The notes under the pieces are model-generated. The model worked only from the letters and a program-made list of their open reading frames with translations, had not been told where the DNA came from and did not search any database. Made by a program: the position numbers and the translations under genes. A DNA stretch of 58,414 nucleotides, taken from positions 1 to 58,414 of IMG/VR virus record IMGVR_UViG_3300047678_000800; one strand, written 5' to 3'. This document shows, piece by piece, positions 50,753 to 58,414 of the stretch (positions are counted from its first letter, which is position 1; every line of letters starts with the position of its first letter). Origin of the DNA: a virus.

Positions 50753-51431
50753 TTTCGTCACCGTCATTGACTGTGAGACGACGGGCATTGATGACGAAGC
50801 ACGCGTCGTCGAGGTTGCGGCAGTCCGCTATGACTTCGATTTCGGATCTTCGTCCAATGGACAGATTTTCCAGACGCTGATCAATCCAGGTGTTCCGATC
50901 CCTGCGACAGCATCCGCCATCCATCACATCGTGGATGAGATGTGCGCCGACGCGCCCGATCTGGACGCCGCGCTGTCATGGCTCAGAAGCAGCGAGCCGA
51001 TGGTATGGATTGCGCATAACGCCAAGTTTGATCGCCGTTTTCTCGGACCACTAGGCGACCGCTGGGTCTGCACCTACAAGTGCGCGCTGCAGCAATGGCC
51101 GGATGCGCCGTCGCACAGCAACCAGGTCCTGTCCTACTGGCTCAAGGCTCCCCGGCCACCAGAGAGCACCGGTCATACCCACCGGGCACTGTTTGATGCA
51201 TGGACCACGGTCGGCATCCTTGATGCTCTGAAGCGCGAGGGCTGGACACTGGAGCGTATGTTGGAAGTATCGGGGAAACCCGCGCTGCTTCCCCGTTTCC
51301 GCTTCGGCAAGCACGCGAACGTCCCGTTGTCACAGGTGCCGGGCGACTACCTGCAGTGGATGCTCCGGCAGGATTTCGACGAGGACGTGATGTTCACGGC
51401 TGACTCCGAATTGCAGCGGAGGCGGTCATGA
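50745..51431 (+). CDS. DnaQ-like DEDDh exonuclease with DUF3820-like tail
   Basis: 228 residues. Exo I: VIDCETTGID (Asp-Glu); Exo II: WIAHNAKFDRR (Asp); Exo III: HRALFDAWTT (His and Asp). The C-terminal RFRFGKHANVPLSQVPGDYL QW resembles DUF3820, which is fused to similar exonucleases elsewhere. Probably a 3'-5' DNA exonuclease for proofreading or recombination, located just before the annealing protein. Confidence 0.88.
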   Translation: MVDFVTVIDCETTGIDDEARVVEVAAVRYDFDFGSSSNGQIFQTLINPGVPIPATASAIHHIVDEMCADAPDLDAALSWLRSSEPMVWIAHNAKFDRRFLGPLGDRWVCTYKCALQQWPDAPSHSNQVLSYWLKAPRPPESTGHTHRALFDAWTTVGILDALKREGWTLERMLEVSGKPALLPRFRFGKHANVPLSQVPGDYLQWMLRQDFDEDVMFTADSELQRRRS

Positions 51432-51805
51432 GCCGTAGCCCCGGCCGCGCCGCGCGCCCCCAGATCGCCATCAATGAACCGGTGGCCGGCTACTACAAGC
51501 GCAAGCTGGTCAGCAAAGGGCCGTGGGTGCCAGTCCGCCTGTTCTATGGGCCGCCCGTCGATTCTGAGACCGGCGACGAACTGGACCGCTCCTGGCGCTG
51601 GCAGGCGTGCGTCGGCGACGAGATCAAGGCCGGTGACGCCGAGATCGCCGAGGTGTGGGTCGCGTCATGCCGGAACCCGATCACGGAAGCCGAATGGCGC
51701 TTCCTCGTTGCTGACCGCCAGTGGGCCGCCGAACACGCGCCGCACCTTCCTGAAGCCAATCCCTATCGCCGCATCGACCTCGCGTCGCTGCCAGTCCTCT
51801 TCTAA
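51428..51805 (+). CDS. Conserved hypothetical protein
   Basis: 125 residues. YYKRKLVSKGPWVPVRLFYG and WRWQACVGDEIKAGDAEIAE, then NPITEAEWRFLVADRQWAAE. This layout recurs in phage genes beside exonuclease/annealing genes. Overlaps the exonuclease by 4 bases. Confidence 0.72.
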   Translation: MSRSPGRAARPQIAINEPVAGYYKRKLVSKGPWVPVRLFYGPPVDSETGDELDRSWRWQACVGDEIKAGDAEIAEVWVASCRNPITEAEWRFLVADRQWAAEHAPHLPEANPYRRIDLASLPVLF

Positions 51806-51818
51806 CCGGAGAACCAGA

Positions 51819-52580
51819 ATGGACTCTCTCGACACCACTACAGACCTCGAGAACCCGCGCGCCGTCATGGGCGGCAACAACCCGCCCAGCCCCATCGAAC
51901 TGCTGATCGACAACCTGACCCTGGCGAACGTCGATCTGATCGCCCGGCGTGATGCGCTGGTCGAAGCCGTCGGCCGCGTTCCCGAGACCATCGACAATGA
52001 CGATGTGGCCGGCAAGGTCGCCGACTTCATCAAGCAGATCAGCGTCACGGCCAAGGCAGCCGAGGACAGCCGCGTCGAGGCGATCAAGCCACATCTCGAG
52101 GCGCAGCGCGCGGTCGGTGGGTTCTTCAAGAAGCTGACCGAGCCGCTGGATGCCGCCAAGGCGCGGCTGAACGACCGGCTGACCGCGCATCTGCGCCGCA
52201 AGGCCGACGCCGAGCGTGCCCGCATCGCCGAGGAACAGCGGCAAGCCGCCATCCGCGCCGAAGAGGAAGCGGCGAAGAACCAGGACGCCTTTGGGCTGCC
52301 CGCGGTCGATGAAGCGCCGGCGCCCGAGCCCGTTGCCCGCGAGACAAAGGCCGCCGACCTGTCCCGGACTCGCGGCGATTACGGTTCCGTCACCAGCCTG
52401 CGCGAGACCTGGGAATTCGAGATCACCGACATCAAGGCGATCCCGCTCGCATCGCTCCGGCCCTTCCTCGCGCGTGACGCCATCGAGAAGGCAATCCGGG
52501 GCTACGTGAAAGCCTACCAGGACGGCAAACCGCTCAAGGGTGTCCGCGTGTTCAAGGACGCCAAGGCCGTCACCCGCTAA
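51819..52580 (+). CDS. Coiled-coil protein upstream of the annealing protein
   Basis: 253 residues from the ATG at 51819 with AACCGGAGAACC before it. NNPPSPIELLIDNLTLANVD, then long helices (about residues 60-160, Ala/Glu/Arg/Lys) and a C-terminal globular unit (SLRETWEFEITDIKAIPLAS). A protein of this shape commonly precedes phage annealing genes; likely recombination accessory. Confidence 0.75.
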   Translation: MDSLDTTTDLENPRAVMGGNNPPSPIELLIDNLTLANVDLIARRDALVEAVGRVPETIDNDDVAGKVADFIKQISVTAKAAEDSRVEAIKPHLEAQRAVGGFFKKLTEPLDAAKARLNDRLTAHLRRKADAERARIAEEQRQAAIRAEEEAAKNQDAFGLPAVDEAPAPEPVARETKAADLSRTRGDYGSVTSLRETWEFEITDIKAIPLASLRPFLARDAIEKAIRGYVKAYQDGKPLKGVRVFKDAKAVTR

Positions 52581-52607
52581 CCCGCTCACCCGAAAGGAAC
52601 TGCCAAC

Positions 52608-53813
52608 ATGGCGAACCAACCCGCGACCGCTACCCGGACTGAACAGCAGCCGGTGAACCAGCATCCGGCCAGCAACGTCCCGGCCCTCGCCGGCCCGCGC
52701 CTGCCCTATCACCCGGCAATCGAGGAACGCTTCGGCGTTGACCGCTCCTCATGGAAGGCGCTCGTCGAGGCCATCTTCCCCGGCGCGCAGTCGACCGAGA
52801 GCGTGATCCTGGCCCTGTCCTACTGCAAGGCGCGCAATCTGGATCCGTTCAAGCGCAACGTCCACATCGTGCCGATCTGGGACAAGGGCAAAGGCAAGCT
52901 GGTCGACACTGTTTGGCCGGGAATCGGTGAATTGCGCACCACGGCTTTCCGCACCGGAGTCTATGCCGGCCGCGACGCCACGGTGTTTGGCGACGACATC
53001 GAGAACGAATGGCCGGTCACCGACAGGAACGGCAAGACCAGCACCGTCAAGGTGAAGTTCCCGGAATGGGCGCAGGTCACCGTCTACCGGATGGTCAAGG
53101 GCAATCGCGTCGCGTTTCAGGGCCCGCGCGTCTACTGGATGGAGACGTTCTCGTCGAACAAGGGCGGCGACCCGAACTCCATGTGGCAGAAGCGGCCGCG
53201 CGGCCAGCTGGACAAGTGCGCCGAGGCGTCATCCCTGCGCGCGGCCTTTCCGGAAGAACTCGGCGACGACTACATCGAGAGCGAGGCCGGGATGATCGTC
53301 CAGCACGGCAGCGGTCCGCAGCAGGGCGTGCAGGCTCCGCGCGATGTCACCCCGCGCCCGCAGCGCGTTGACTATGTCGAGACCGCGCCAGTCGCCGAAG
53401 TGATGGCTGGCGAAGACGAGGCCGAAACCGAACACGACGCCGAGACCGGCGAGATCATCGACAACCAGGGCGCATCAGCCAATACGCCCACCACAGCGCA
53501 CTCGTCGCCCACGCAGGACGGCCAGGCGCATGACGAGCGGCAGGGGGAGGATTCCGCGGCCCCCTCTCGGGAGACTTCCCCTGCCGCCGAAGGGACACAA
53601 GCCGACTTGCTCGGCGACGGGGATGACCCGAACGACGTCAACCGGGTCGATGCCTTCATGATCAAGCTGAACGGCATCAACAATGCGGGGGCGGTCGAAA
53701 CCGTGATCACGGAGAACGCGACTTGGATCGCGGCGCTGAATGGGCTCAACCGGTCGGACGTGGATCGCTGCATCGCGGATGCGCGGGCGCGGGCCAAGGG
53801 TGGGAAGCGCTAA
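52608..53813 (+). CDS. bet: Bet-type single-strand DNA annealing protein
   Basis: 401 residues. ILALSYCKARNLDPFKRNVH and IVPIWDKG are the Bet/RecT-superfamily core; GELRTTAFRTGVYAGRDATV and WAQVTVYRMVKGNRVAFQGP, WMETFSSNKGG follow; QLDKCAEASSLRAAFPEEL ends the domain. The last 150 residues are an acidic, Pro/Thr/Asp-rich tail (EDEAETEHDAETGE...) longer than lambda Bet (261 residues). Drives strand annealing and phage recombination, probably with the exonuclease at 50745. Confidence 0.9.
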   Translation: MANQPATATRTEQQPVNQHPASNVPALAGPRLPYHPAIEERFGVDRSSWKALVEAIFPGAQSTESVILALSYCKARNLDPFKRNVHIVPIWDKGKGKLVDTVWPGIGELRTTAFRTGVYAGRDATVFGDDIENEWPVTDRNGKTSTVKVKFPEWAQVTVYRMVKGNRVAFQGPRVYWMETFSSNKGGDPNSMWQKRPRGQLDKCAEASSLRAAFPEELGDDYIESEAGMIVQHGSGPQQGVQAPRDVTPRPQRVDYVETAPVAEVMAGEDEAETEHDAETGEIIDNQGASANTPTTAHSSPTQDGQAHDERQGEDSAAPSRETSPAAEGTQADLLGDGDDPNDVNRVDAFMIKLNGINNAGAVETVITENATWIAALNGLNRSDVDRCIADARARAKGGKR

Positions 53814-53816
53814 CCG

Positions 53817-55454
53817 ATGACACACCCCATACCAGAGGCCGCGCTGTCGCAGCACATCCTGATCGTCGGGATGGTAGGCGCCGGCAAGACGTTCACGGCG
53901 AAAGGCGTTGTCGAGCGGTTGATCCGCGACGGGCGCCGGACATGCATCGTTGACGTCATCGGCGTCTGGTACGGGCTCCGACTGGGGTGTGATGGCGGTG
54001 GTGGGCTGCCCCTGCTTATCCTGGGTGGTGAACACGCTGACATCGAGGTCACCGAGGACATGGGAACTGCGGTTGCGACGCTGATCGCTGACCCGGCTGG
54101 CCCATCGGCGCTGCTCGATTTGTCCCAAATGACGGGCGCGGCGATGCGGCGGTTCATGACGGCTTTCGCCGCCGAACTGTACCGGCTCAACAGGGCGCCA
54201 CTGCACCTCATCATTGATGAGGCAGACGAGATGATGCCCCAGCAGCCGATGCCGGATGCCATGCGGCTTCTGGGCGAACTGGATCGCATCGTGCGACGTG
54301 GCCGAGCGCGCGGTTTCCGCGTGACGATGATCACCCAACGGCCGGCCGTGCTGCACAAGAACGTGGTCACCCAGGCCGCGACCTTGGTCGCCATGCGGCT
54401 GGTGAGCGAGCAGGACCGAAAGGCCATCGAAGGCTGGATCAAGGGTGTGGCTGACACCGCGCTCGGCAAGAAAGTACTGTCGGCCCTCCCCGGCCTTGAT
54501 ACCGGTGAAGGCTTCGTCTGGTCACCGCAGGCCGGTGTGCTGGAGAAGGTGCGTTTCCCCGAGATTACCACCCTCGACACCAGCCGCACGCCGGAACACG
54601 GCGAGGACGCGCTGCTGCTGACCGACAAGGCAGGGCTTGATGTCGGTGCCATCGCGGCTCGGTTGAGCGCACTGGCCGGAGAGAAAGCCCAGGATGCAAA
54701 GCCGCAGAAGCGCCCCGTGCGTGATGACCGGGAACACCAAGCAGCGCGGAAAGATGCTCATGCCGCCGGCTGGAAGGTCGGATATGCCGATGGTCTAGCT
54801 TCGGCCGCCGCATCCGTGCGGGAACTGCTGCGTCAACTTGAGGAACCCAAGGATGACCGGCACCTCGAAGTCGCCCGCCAGATTCAAGCCATGCCGATTC
54901 CTGATGCCGAGCGCGAGCCTGCAAGGACGATCCTCCAGTCATCACGTCCGGCGCCAGCGTCCACCGAAGGCAAGCGGCCTAGCGGTGTCCAGCGGATGCT
55001 CAACGTGCTGGTGTCGCGCCATCCAGCGAAGTTGACCCGCGCGCAACTTGGCACGCTGGCTGGATTGAAATCGAATACCGGCTCATTCGGCAACAACCTG
55101 GGCGCGCTCCGGCGTGACGGGTACATGCTCGAGGCTGGACAGGAATGTTGGGCCTCTCCGAAAGCTGTCGAGGAATTCGGCGCCGCCGTAGCGCCGGTTA
55201 CGCCCGAGGAAGTTCGGGCGATGTGGCGCTCTGCCATCGGTGGCGGCGGTGTCCAGCGCATGTTCGATCACCTGGTCGACATTTACCCGGCCGATATCAC
55301 CAGAACAGCGCTGGCCTTCGCATGTGGGCTACAGCCCAACACCGGATCCTACGGCAACAACCTGGGCACGCTGCGCCGGAACAACCTGATCGTCGAGGAC
55401 AGGGCACGGTCAACGCTGCGTCTGTCGGCTGATTTGTTCGACGGTGATGCATGA
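53817..55454 (+). CDS. HerA/FtsK-like ATPase with duplicated C-terminal winged helices
   Basis: 545 residues. Walker A GMVGAGKT (residues 18-25), a helix, VTEDMGTAVATLIADPAG, Walker B LHLIIDEADE (129-138) and RARGFRVTMITQRPAVLHKN sensor region match the HerA/VirD4-type (DUF87) motor. Residues about 390-437 and 478-525 are two copies of a module (GVQRM..., ...NTGS(F/Y)GNNLG(A/T)LRR), probably winged helices. Placed right after Bet, so a DNA-pumping or end-processing role is likely; packaging is already served by TerL. Confidence 0.8.
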   Translation: MTHPIPEAALSQHILIVGMVGAGKTFTAKGVVERLIRDGRRTCIVDVIGVWYGLRLGCDGGGGLPLLILGGEHADIEVTEDMGTAVATLIADPAGPSALLDLSQMTGAAMRRFMTAFAAELYRLNRAPLHLIIDEADEMMPQQPMPDAMRLLGELDRIVRRGRARGFRVTMITQRPAVLHKNVVTQAATLVAMRLVSEQDRKAIEGWIKGVADTALGKKVLSALPGLDTGEGFVWSPQAGVLEKVRFPEITTLDTSRTPEHGEDALLLTDKAGLDVGAIAARLSALAGEKAQDAKPQKRPVRDDREHQAARKDAHAAGWKVGYADGLASAAASVRELLRQLEEPKDDRHLEVARQIQAMPIPDAEREPARTILQSSRPAPASTEGKRPSGVQRMLNVLVSRHPAKLTRAQLGTLAGLKSNTGSFGNNLGALRRDGYMLEAGQECWASPKAVEEFGAAVAPVTPEEVRAMWRSAIGGGGVQRMFDHLVDIYPADITRTALAFACGLQPNTGSYGNNLGTLRRNNLIVEDRARSTLRLSADLFDGDA

Positions 55455-55636
55455 CCACCTTCCCCGCCGGCATAGCCTTGGTACTCGCCTGCATGGCTGC
55501 GGCCTTCGCCGGGGTACTGACGGCTGCGCTGGCGGGGAGAATTCTGGCGCCGCGGTTGGGGTGCTGGCTTGCATCGCACGGCCTAGACGGCCCAGCCCTG
55601 GCCCAGCGGATTTATCAGGAATGGAGAGGGAAATGA
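55451..55636 (+). CDS. Small single-span protein
   Basis: 61 residues. N-terminal hydrophobic stretch (about residues 5-30, FPAGIALVLACMAAAFAGVL TAALAG), then a basic/charged tail. Coupled both sides. Function unknown. Confidence 0.63.
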   Translation: MTTFPAGIALVLACMAAAFAGVLTAALAGRILAPRLGCWLASHGLDGPALAQRIYQEWRGK

Positions 55637-55845
55637 ACGCTGCTGAAAAACTGGCCCGCGAGATTGCCCGAGTGGCGGTTGTCCGCGAGCATTTCGAGGA
55701 ACTGCGTCGGATGCCGAATGTCATTGTCGCTCCGCAAATCGCCATGATGACGGCATCGCTCGAAAAGGCATTCGCGGCATCTGGGTCGAACGACGCTACC
55801 GAGGTAATCGAGGCGCTTCACGAACTTGAAGGGTGGACGGAATGA
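55633..55845 (+). CDS. Small helical protein
   Basis: 70 residues from the ATG at 55633. Helices KLAREIARVAVVREHFEELR and APQIAMMTASLEKAFAASGS. Function unknown. Confidence 0.65.
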   Translation: MNAAEKLAREIARVAVVREHFEELRRMPNVIVAPQIAMMTASLEKAFAASGSNDATEVIEALHELEGWTE

Positions 55846-56216
55846 CCCCGCCCCGCGATACGGATGCCGAGCGGTTGGCGGAGGCGCTGGTTGGCGTGAC
55901 GCCGGGGCCTTGGACCCATTATGCCGAGACATGTGCAGAATGCACCGCTACGAACACATGCGAATGGCTGATCGACGGGCCGCTCGGCGCATACCATGGG
56001 CAGTTCAGCATTGAGGCGGACGCCCGTTTCATCGCCCTGTGCCGTGAAGCCGTCCCCGCCCTCCTAGAATCCCACGCAGCCCTCAGGAAAGCGCTGGAAG
56101 CCGTCATCAACATCCCCGCCGTGAAGCAGGTTCTTGGCACCAAACACACAGCGGGATGCGATTGCCCGATGTGCAAAGCCCGCGCCCTCCTGACAGACGG
56201 AGCCTCCCATGGTTGA
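55842..56216 (+). CDS. Cys-containing early protein
   Basis: 124 residues from the ATG at 55842. WTHYAETCAECTATNTCEWL has Cys pairs, and a terminal GCDCPMCKARAL could bind zinc. Middle helix (LESHAALRKALEAVINIPAV). Resembles phage Ead/Ea22-like early proteins in layout, but that link is tentative. Confidence 0.62.
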   Translation: MTPPRDTDAERLAEALVGVTPGPWTHYAETCAECTATNTCEWLIDGPLGAYHGQFSIEADARFIALCREAVPALLESHAALRKALEAVINIPAVKQVLGTKHTAGCDCPMCKARALLTDGASHG

Positions 56217-56625
56217 CCTGAACGCGCGACTGAATGCTGGGCCAATTCATGCTCTGTCGATCCGGCAGCCGTGGATCCACCACATCCTGCATGACGGCAA
56301 GGACGTCGAGAACCGGGACTGGCCCACCCAATACCGGGGCTGGGTTCTTTTGCACGCCAGCAAGACAATCACGAAAACCGAGATGCGTGAATTCAAGGAA
56401 GACTTTGGCGTCGATCTTCCGCTTGGCGGCATCTGCGGCGCGGCGCGCATCACCGATTGCGTGACCAGTATGGCCAGTCGGTGGTTCGTGGGCCGATACG
56501 GCTTTGTGCTGGCCGACGCGACACCGCTTCCGCTGGTGCCGATGAAGGGTGCGCTAGGCTTCATGCCGGTGCCGCAGGAGATCGTATCGGCAATCCTCAA
56601 GGCGCGGGAGGCGACCCATGGTTGA
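56209..56625 (+). CDS. ASCH-domain protein
   Basis: 138 residues. IHALSIRQPWIHHILHDGKD and VENRDWPTQYRGWVLLHASK are the ASCH signature (RNA-binding PUA-like fold); GICGAARITDCV and FVGRYGFVLADATPLPLVPM follow. Phage ASCH proteins may bind modified bases or RNA. Overlaps its neighbours. Confidence 0.87.
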   Translation: MVDLNARLNAGPIHALSIRQPWIHHILHDGKDVENRDWPTQYRGWVLLHASKTITKTEMREFKEDFGVDLPLGGICGAARITDCVTSMASRWFVGRYGFVLADATPLPLVPMKGALGFMPVPQEIVSAILKAREATHG

Positions 56626-56848
56626 CCCCGTAGCCGACGAATACGCCGCGCTCCGCAAGTTGGTGAAGGACGCCTACAACGAGGGCTTCACCGAGGGAAT
56701 GCGCGAACACACGTCCAGTCGAGGCGGGAAGCCTTGGCCCGATAGCGCCGCCAAGAAGGCGCTGGATCGCATCTGCTTCGACTGCGGCAACGTGAAGGAC
56801 TGCTTCATGAACTGCGGCCCGGCGCTGCCTGTAGGAGAACGCCCATGA
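56618..56848 (+). CDS. Small early protein with C-terminal Cys
   Basis: 76 residues. EYAALRKLVKDAYNEGFTEG helix, then CFDCGNVKDCFMNC, which may bind metal. Function unknown. The first 25 residues resemble part of the protein at 57011 (ELVRAAYIEGF), a possible shared domain. Confidence 0.63.
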   Translation: MVDPVADEYAALRKLVKDAYNEGFTEGMREHTSSRGGKPWPDSAAKKALDRICFDCGNVKDCFMNCGPALPVGERP

Positions 56849-57024
56849 TCATCGACGTGTGTTGCCCAGACTGCAACGGCGACGGCTGGCGGCCAAAGCG
56901 CCGCGTGCTGGTCACCGGATCGCCGACGCAGGTGTTCGAGGAAGATTGCCCGACCTGTAAAGGCACGGGCGCTGTGCAGGAAGACCTCAACGACGAAGTG
57001 GAGGACGACGATGGCGAATGGTGA
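56845..57024 (+). CDS. DnaJ-type zinc-knuckle protein
   Basis: 59 residues. Two CxxCxGxG units (CCPDCNGDGW and CPTCKGTG) around a short loop, with an acidic tail (EDLNDEVEDDDGEW). Like the gene at 49590 but smaller. Overlaps the next gene by 14 bases. Confidence 0.7.
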   Translation: MIIDVCCPDCNGDGWRPKRRVLVTGSPTQVFEEDCPTCKGTGAVQEDLNDEVEDDDGEW

Positions 57025-57406
57025 CCCCGTAGCCGAAGCGCAGAAGGTGCTGGATGAATGGAATGGAGACGGCACAGGGGACGCATGGACGTTCGCCGAA
57101 GCCCTCGCCTCCATGATCACCCTGAACCGCTCCCTGCTGGAGCCGCTGGGGGATGAGGGGCGGAAGTTGGCGCGCCTCCTCCGTGTCGCCGCTCAATATG
57201 TCTGCGTGACCTACTACCCGGAAAACCTTCGGTTGATGGCTGACATCATCGAGCGCCAATCCGCCGCACTGTCCACCTTCAAGGAACTGGTTCGCGCCGC
57301 CTACATTGAAGGCTTCAATGCCAGCGAGAACACCAGCATGTCGGCAGATACCATGTGGGAAATGTCGGATGCCCGCGCCCTCACCGGAGGAACCAGCCAT
57401 GAGTGA
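57011..57406 (+). CDS. Hypothetical early protein
   Basis: 131 residues. FAEALASMITLNRSLLEPLG, LARLLRVAAQYVCVTYYPEN and STFKELVRAAYIEGFNASEN are helical; the last resembles the start of the 76-residue protein at 56618. Function unknown. Confidence 0.68.
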   Translation: MANGDPVAEAQKVLDEWNGDGTGDAWTFAEALASMITLNRSLLEPLGDEGRKLARLLRVAAQYVCVTYYPENLRLMADIIERQSAALSTFKELVRAAYIEGFNASENTSMSADTMWEMSDARALTGGTSHE

Positions 57407-58079
57407 CGCGCCCGCAAAGTTCTACATCGACTGCGAATTCAACGGCCACGGTGGCGCGCTAATCAGTATGGCCGTCATCTCGGAGACAGGTGGAGGACTG
57501 TACCTTTGTGTCCCTGAGCCGCCTCCCGATCTGGACCCATGGGTAGCCGAGAACGTGTGGCCGCTGGTTCACGAGAGGCTGCCAATCGGCCGCACAGTGG
57601 CGTTCCTGAATGATTGGGGAAGCCTCATTCGCGCTTTCATGAAGCCGGTCGGTCACCCCGTAATCATCGCTGACAGCCCTGTGGATATTGGCCGGTTCTG
57701 CACAGTCCTATCCACTGGGCCTGATGGCGGATGGGCATCGGCAGACTACCCCGGCATGACATTCGAGGTCCGCAACGTCGATTGCTATCCGACCGATCTT
57801 CCGGGCGCTGTTCAGCACAACGCCTATTGGGATGCCATGGCGTTGCGCGCCATCCTCGCGCGCACGGCTCCCCGCGCCGATGCTGACCTCCCGACCCAGC
57901 CCGCCGCGCAGTCGGATGATCTGCTGTGTGTCGTATGCCTCAAGCCGATCAGCGATGACGATGAAAGTTATATGGGCGACGATCACGGCGCGGACTGGCA
58001 CCATTCGTGCGCACCGGACGGCTTCCCCAACGAGGATTTCACCCACCCAGCAGACGACGCGGACGGGGAGGCGGTGTGA
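57399..58079 (+). CDS. DEDD-type 3'-5' exonuclease with Cys-rich C-terminus
   Basis: 226 residues from the ATG at 57399. KFYIDCEFNGHGGALISMAV holds Exo I (Asp, Glu); VIIADSPVDIGRFC gives Exo II Asp; VQHNAYWDAMALRAIL gives Exo III (His, Asp). This layout fits RNase T / DUF5051-like exonucleases. A C-terminal CVVCLKPISDDDESYMGDDH plus DWHHSC likely binds zinc. It may trim RNA or DNA; it is distinct from the DnaQ-like gene at 50745. Confidence 0.82.
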   Translation: MSDAPAKFYIDCEFNGHGGALISMAVISETGGGLYLCVPEPPPDLDPWVAENVWPLVHERLPIGRTVAFLNDWGSLIRAFMKPVGHPVIIADSPVDIGRFCTVLSTGPDGGWASADYPGMTFEVRNVDCYPTDLPGAVQHNAYWDAMALRAILARTAPRADADLPTQPAAQSDDLLCVVCLKPISDDDESYMGDDHGADWHHSCAPDGFPNEDFTHPADDADGEAV

Positions 58080-58414
58080 TGGTCGGCAAGTATACTTTTA
58101 GCGGAACCGAAGATTGGAACGAAGTCAGTGCACAAAAACCGAATGAAGTACTTGGCGTTCTGGTTGAGGTGCAGGTTGTTGCAAAGCGGTGCGTGTACCT
58201 AAATCACTACCGAATTGCAGGCGCGAAACCGTACTTTACCGAACACCTGCCAAGTCACACACTCAAATGTACCCTCCGGGATATTATCGACGCATTCCCA
58301 GAAGATCAACTTCTTGCGGCCATAACTGAACGCAGGGAACAGCGTGAATATTTTGATGCATATCGCGCTGCCCGCGCCGCTACCGAGGCCGCGCAGAACG
58401 GGGGCGAGCCGTGA
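58079..58414 (+). CDS. Hypothetical protein at the window end
   Basis: 111 residues from the ATG at 58079, overlapping the previous stop. Less GC-rich than its neighbours. VGKYTFSGTEDWNEVSAQKP, VLVEVQVVAKRCVYLNHYRI, then a helical tail (RREQREYFDAYRAARAATEA). Ends with the final base; if circular, the gene at 1 follows at once. Confidence 0.68.
   Translation: MVGKYTFSGTEDWNEVSAQKPNEVLGVLVEVQVVAKRCVYLNHYRIAGAKPYFTEHLPSHTLKCTLRDIIDAFPEDQLLAAITERREQREYFDAYRAARAATEAAQNGGEP

Overview
The window looks like one complete, circularly closed genome of a tailed phage with a short-tail (podovirus, P22-type) virion. It begins on a start codon and ends on a stop codon. If the ends are joined, the last stop (58412-58414) abuts the first start (1-3) and the rightward gene series continues unbroken across the join. 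Every gene is phage-like. There is no ribosomal, transfer-RNA or host metabolic operon and no recognisable integrase. The host is probably an alphaproteobacterium: base composition is GC-rich, one gene encodes a DUF2312/GapR-type nucleoid protein (a family otherwise typical of Alphaproteobacteria), and small GcrA/SANT-like DNA-binding proteins are present. The genus cannot be named from sequence alone.

Layout. A regulatory switch at about 46.2-47.3 kb holds a Cro-like gene (leftward) and a small helix-turn-helix repressor (rightward). It also carries at least four copies of a CCACG-TAT-CGTGG operator spread over two divergent promoter regions. Rightward from 47317, through 58414 and on to 2188, run early genes: small unknown proteins, a LexA-type winged-helix protein, a DnaQ-like exonuclease, a Bet-family annealing protein, a HerA-like ATPase, an ASCH protein, a second DEDD exonuclease, a GIY-YIG protein and a DUF1643 protein. 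Most overlap by 1-4 bases.

Leftward from about 46.5 kb come replication and DNA-transaction genes: DUF2312/GapR, a VRR-NUC nuclease, three small SANT/GcrA-like proteins, a DNA methyltransferase, a PD-(D/E)XK-like protein, a DnaB helicase and a DUF1376 replication protein. Next is the packaging and head module: TerS, TerL, portal, a GroES-like protein and scaffold. A strong terminator and a new promoter follow, then the head protein and major capsid protein. After these come neck, fibre and minor virion proteins, two giant internal (ejection) proteins of 1634 and 1332 residues, two more fibre proteins, and a lysis cassette (holin-like, endolysin-like, peptide deformylase, Rz/Rz1 spanins). Convergent transcription meets near 2.2 kb.

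Inserted against the late direction at 6745-7718 are an acyltransferase and a small membrane protein, which look like a host-surface-modification cargo.

Most unusual items: a chain of six hairpins ending in a terminator just upstream of the GapR gene (candidate structured RNA or attenuator); the operator network; the peptide deformylase in the lysis cassette; the cluster of methyltransferase, GcrA-like and GapR-like genes; and a 30-bp tandem duplication that has moved the stop codon of a virion gene.
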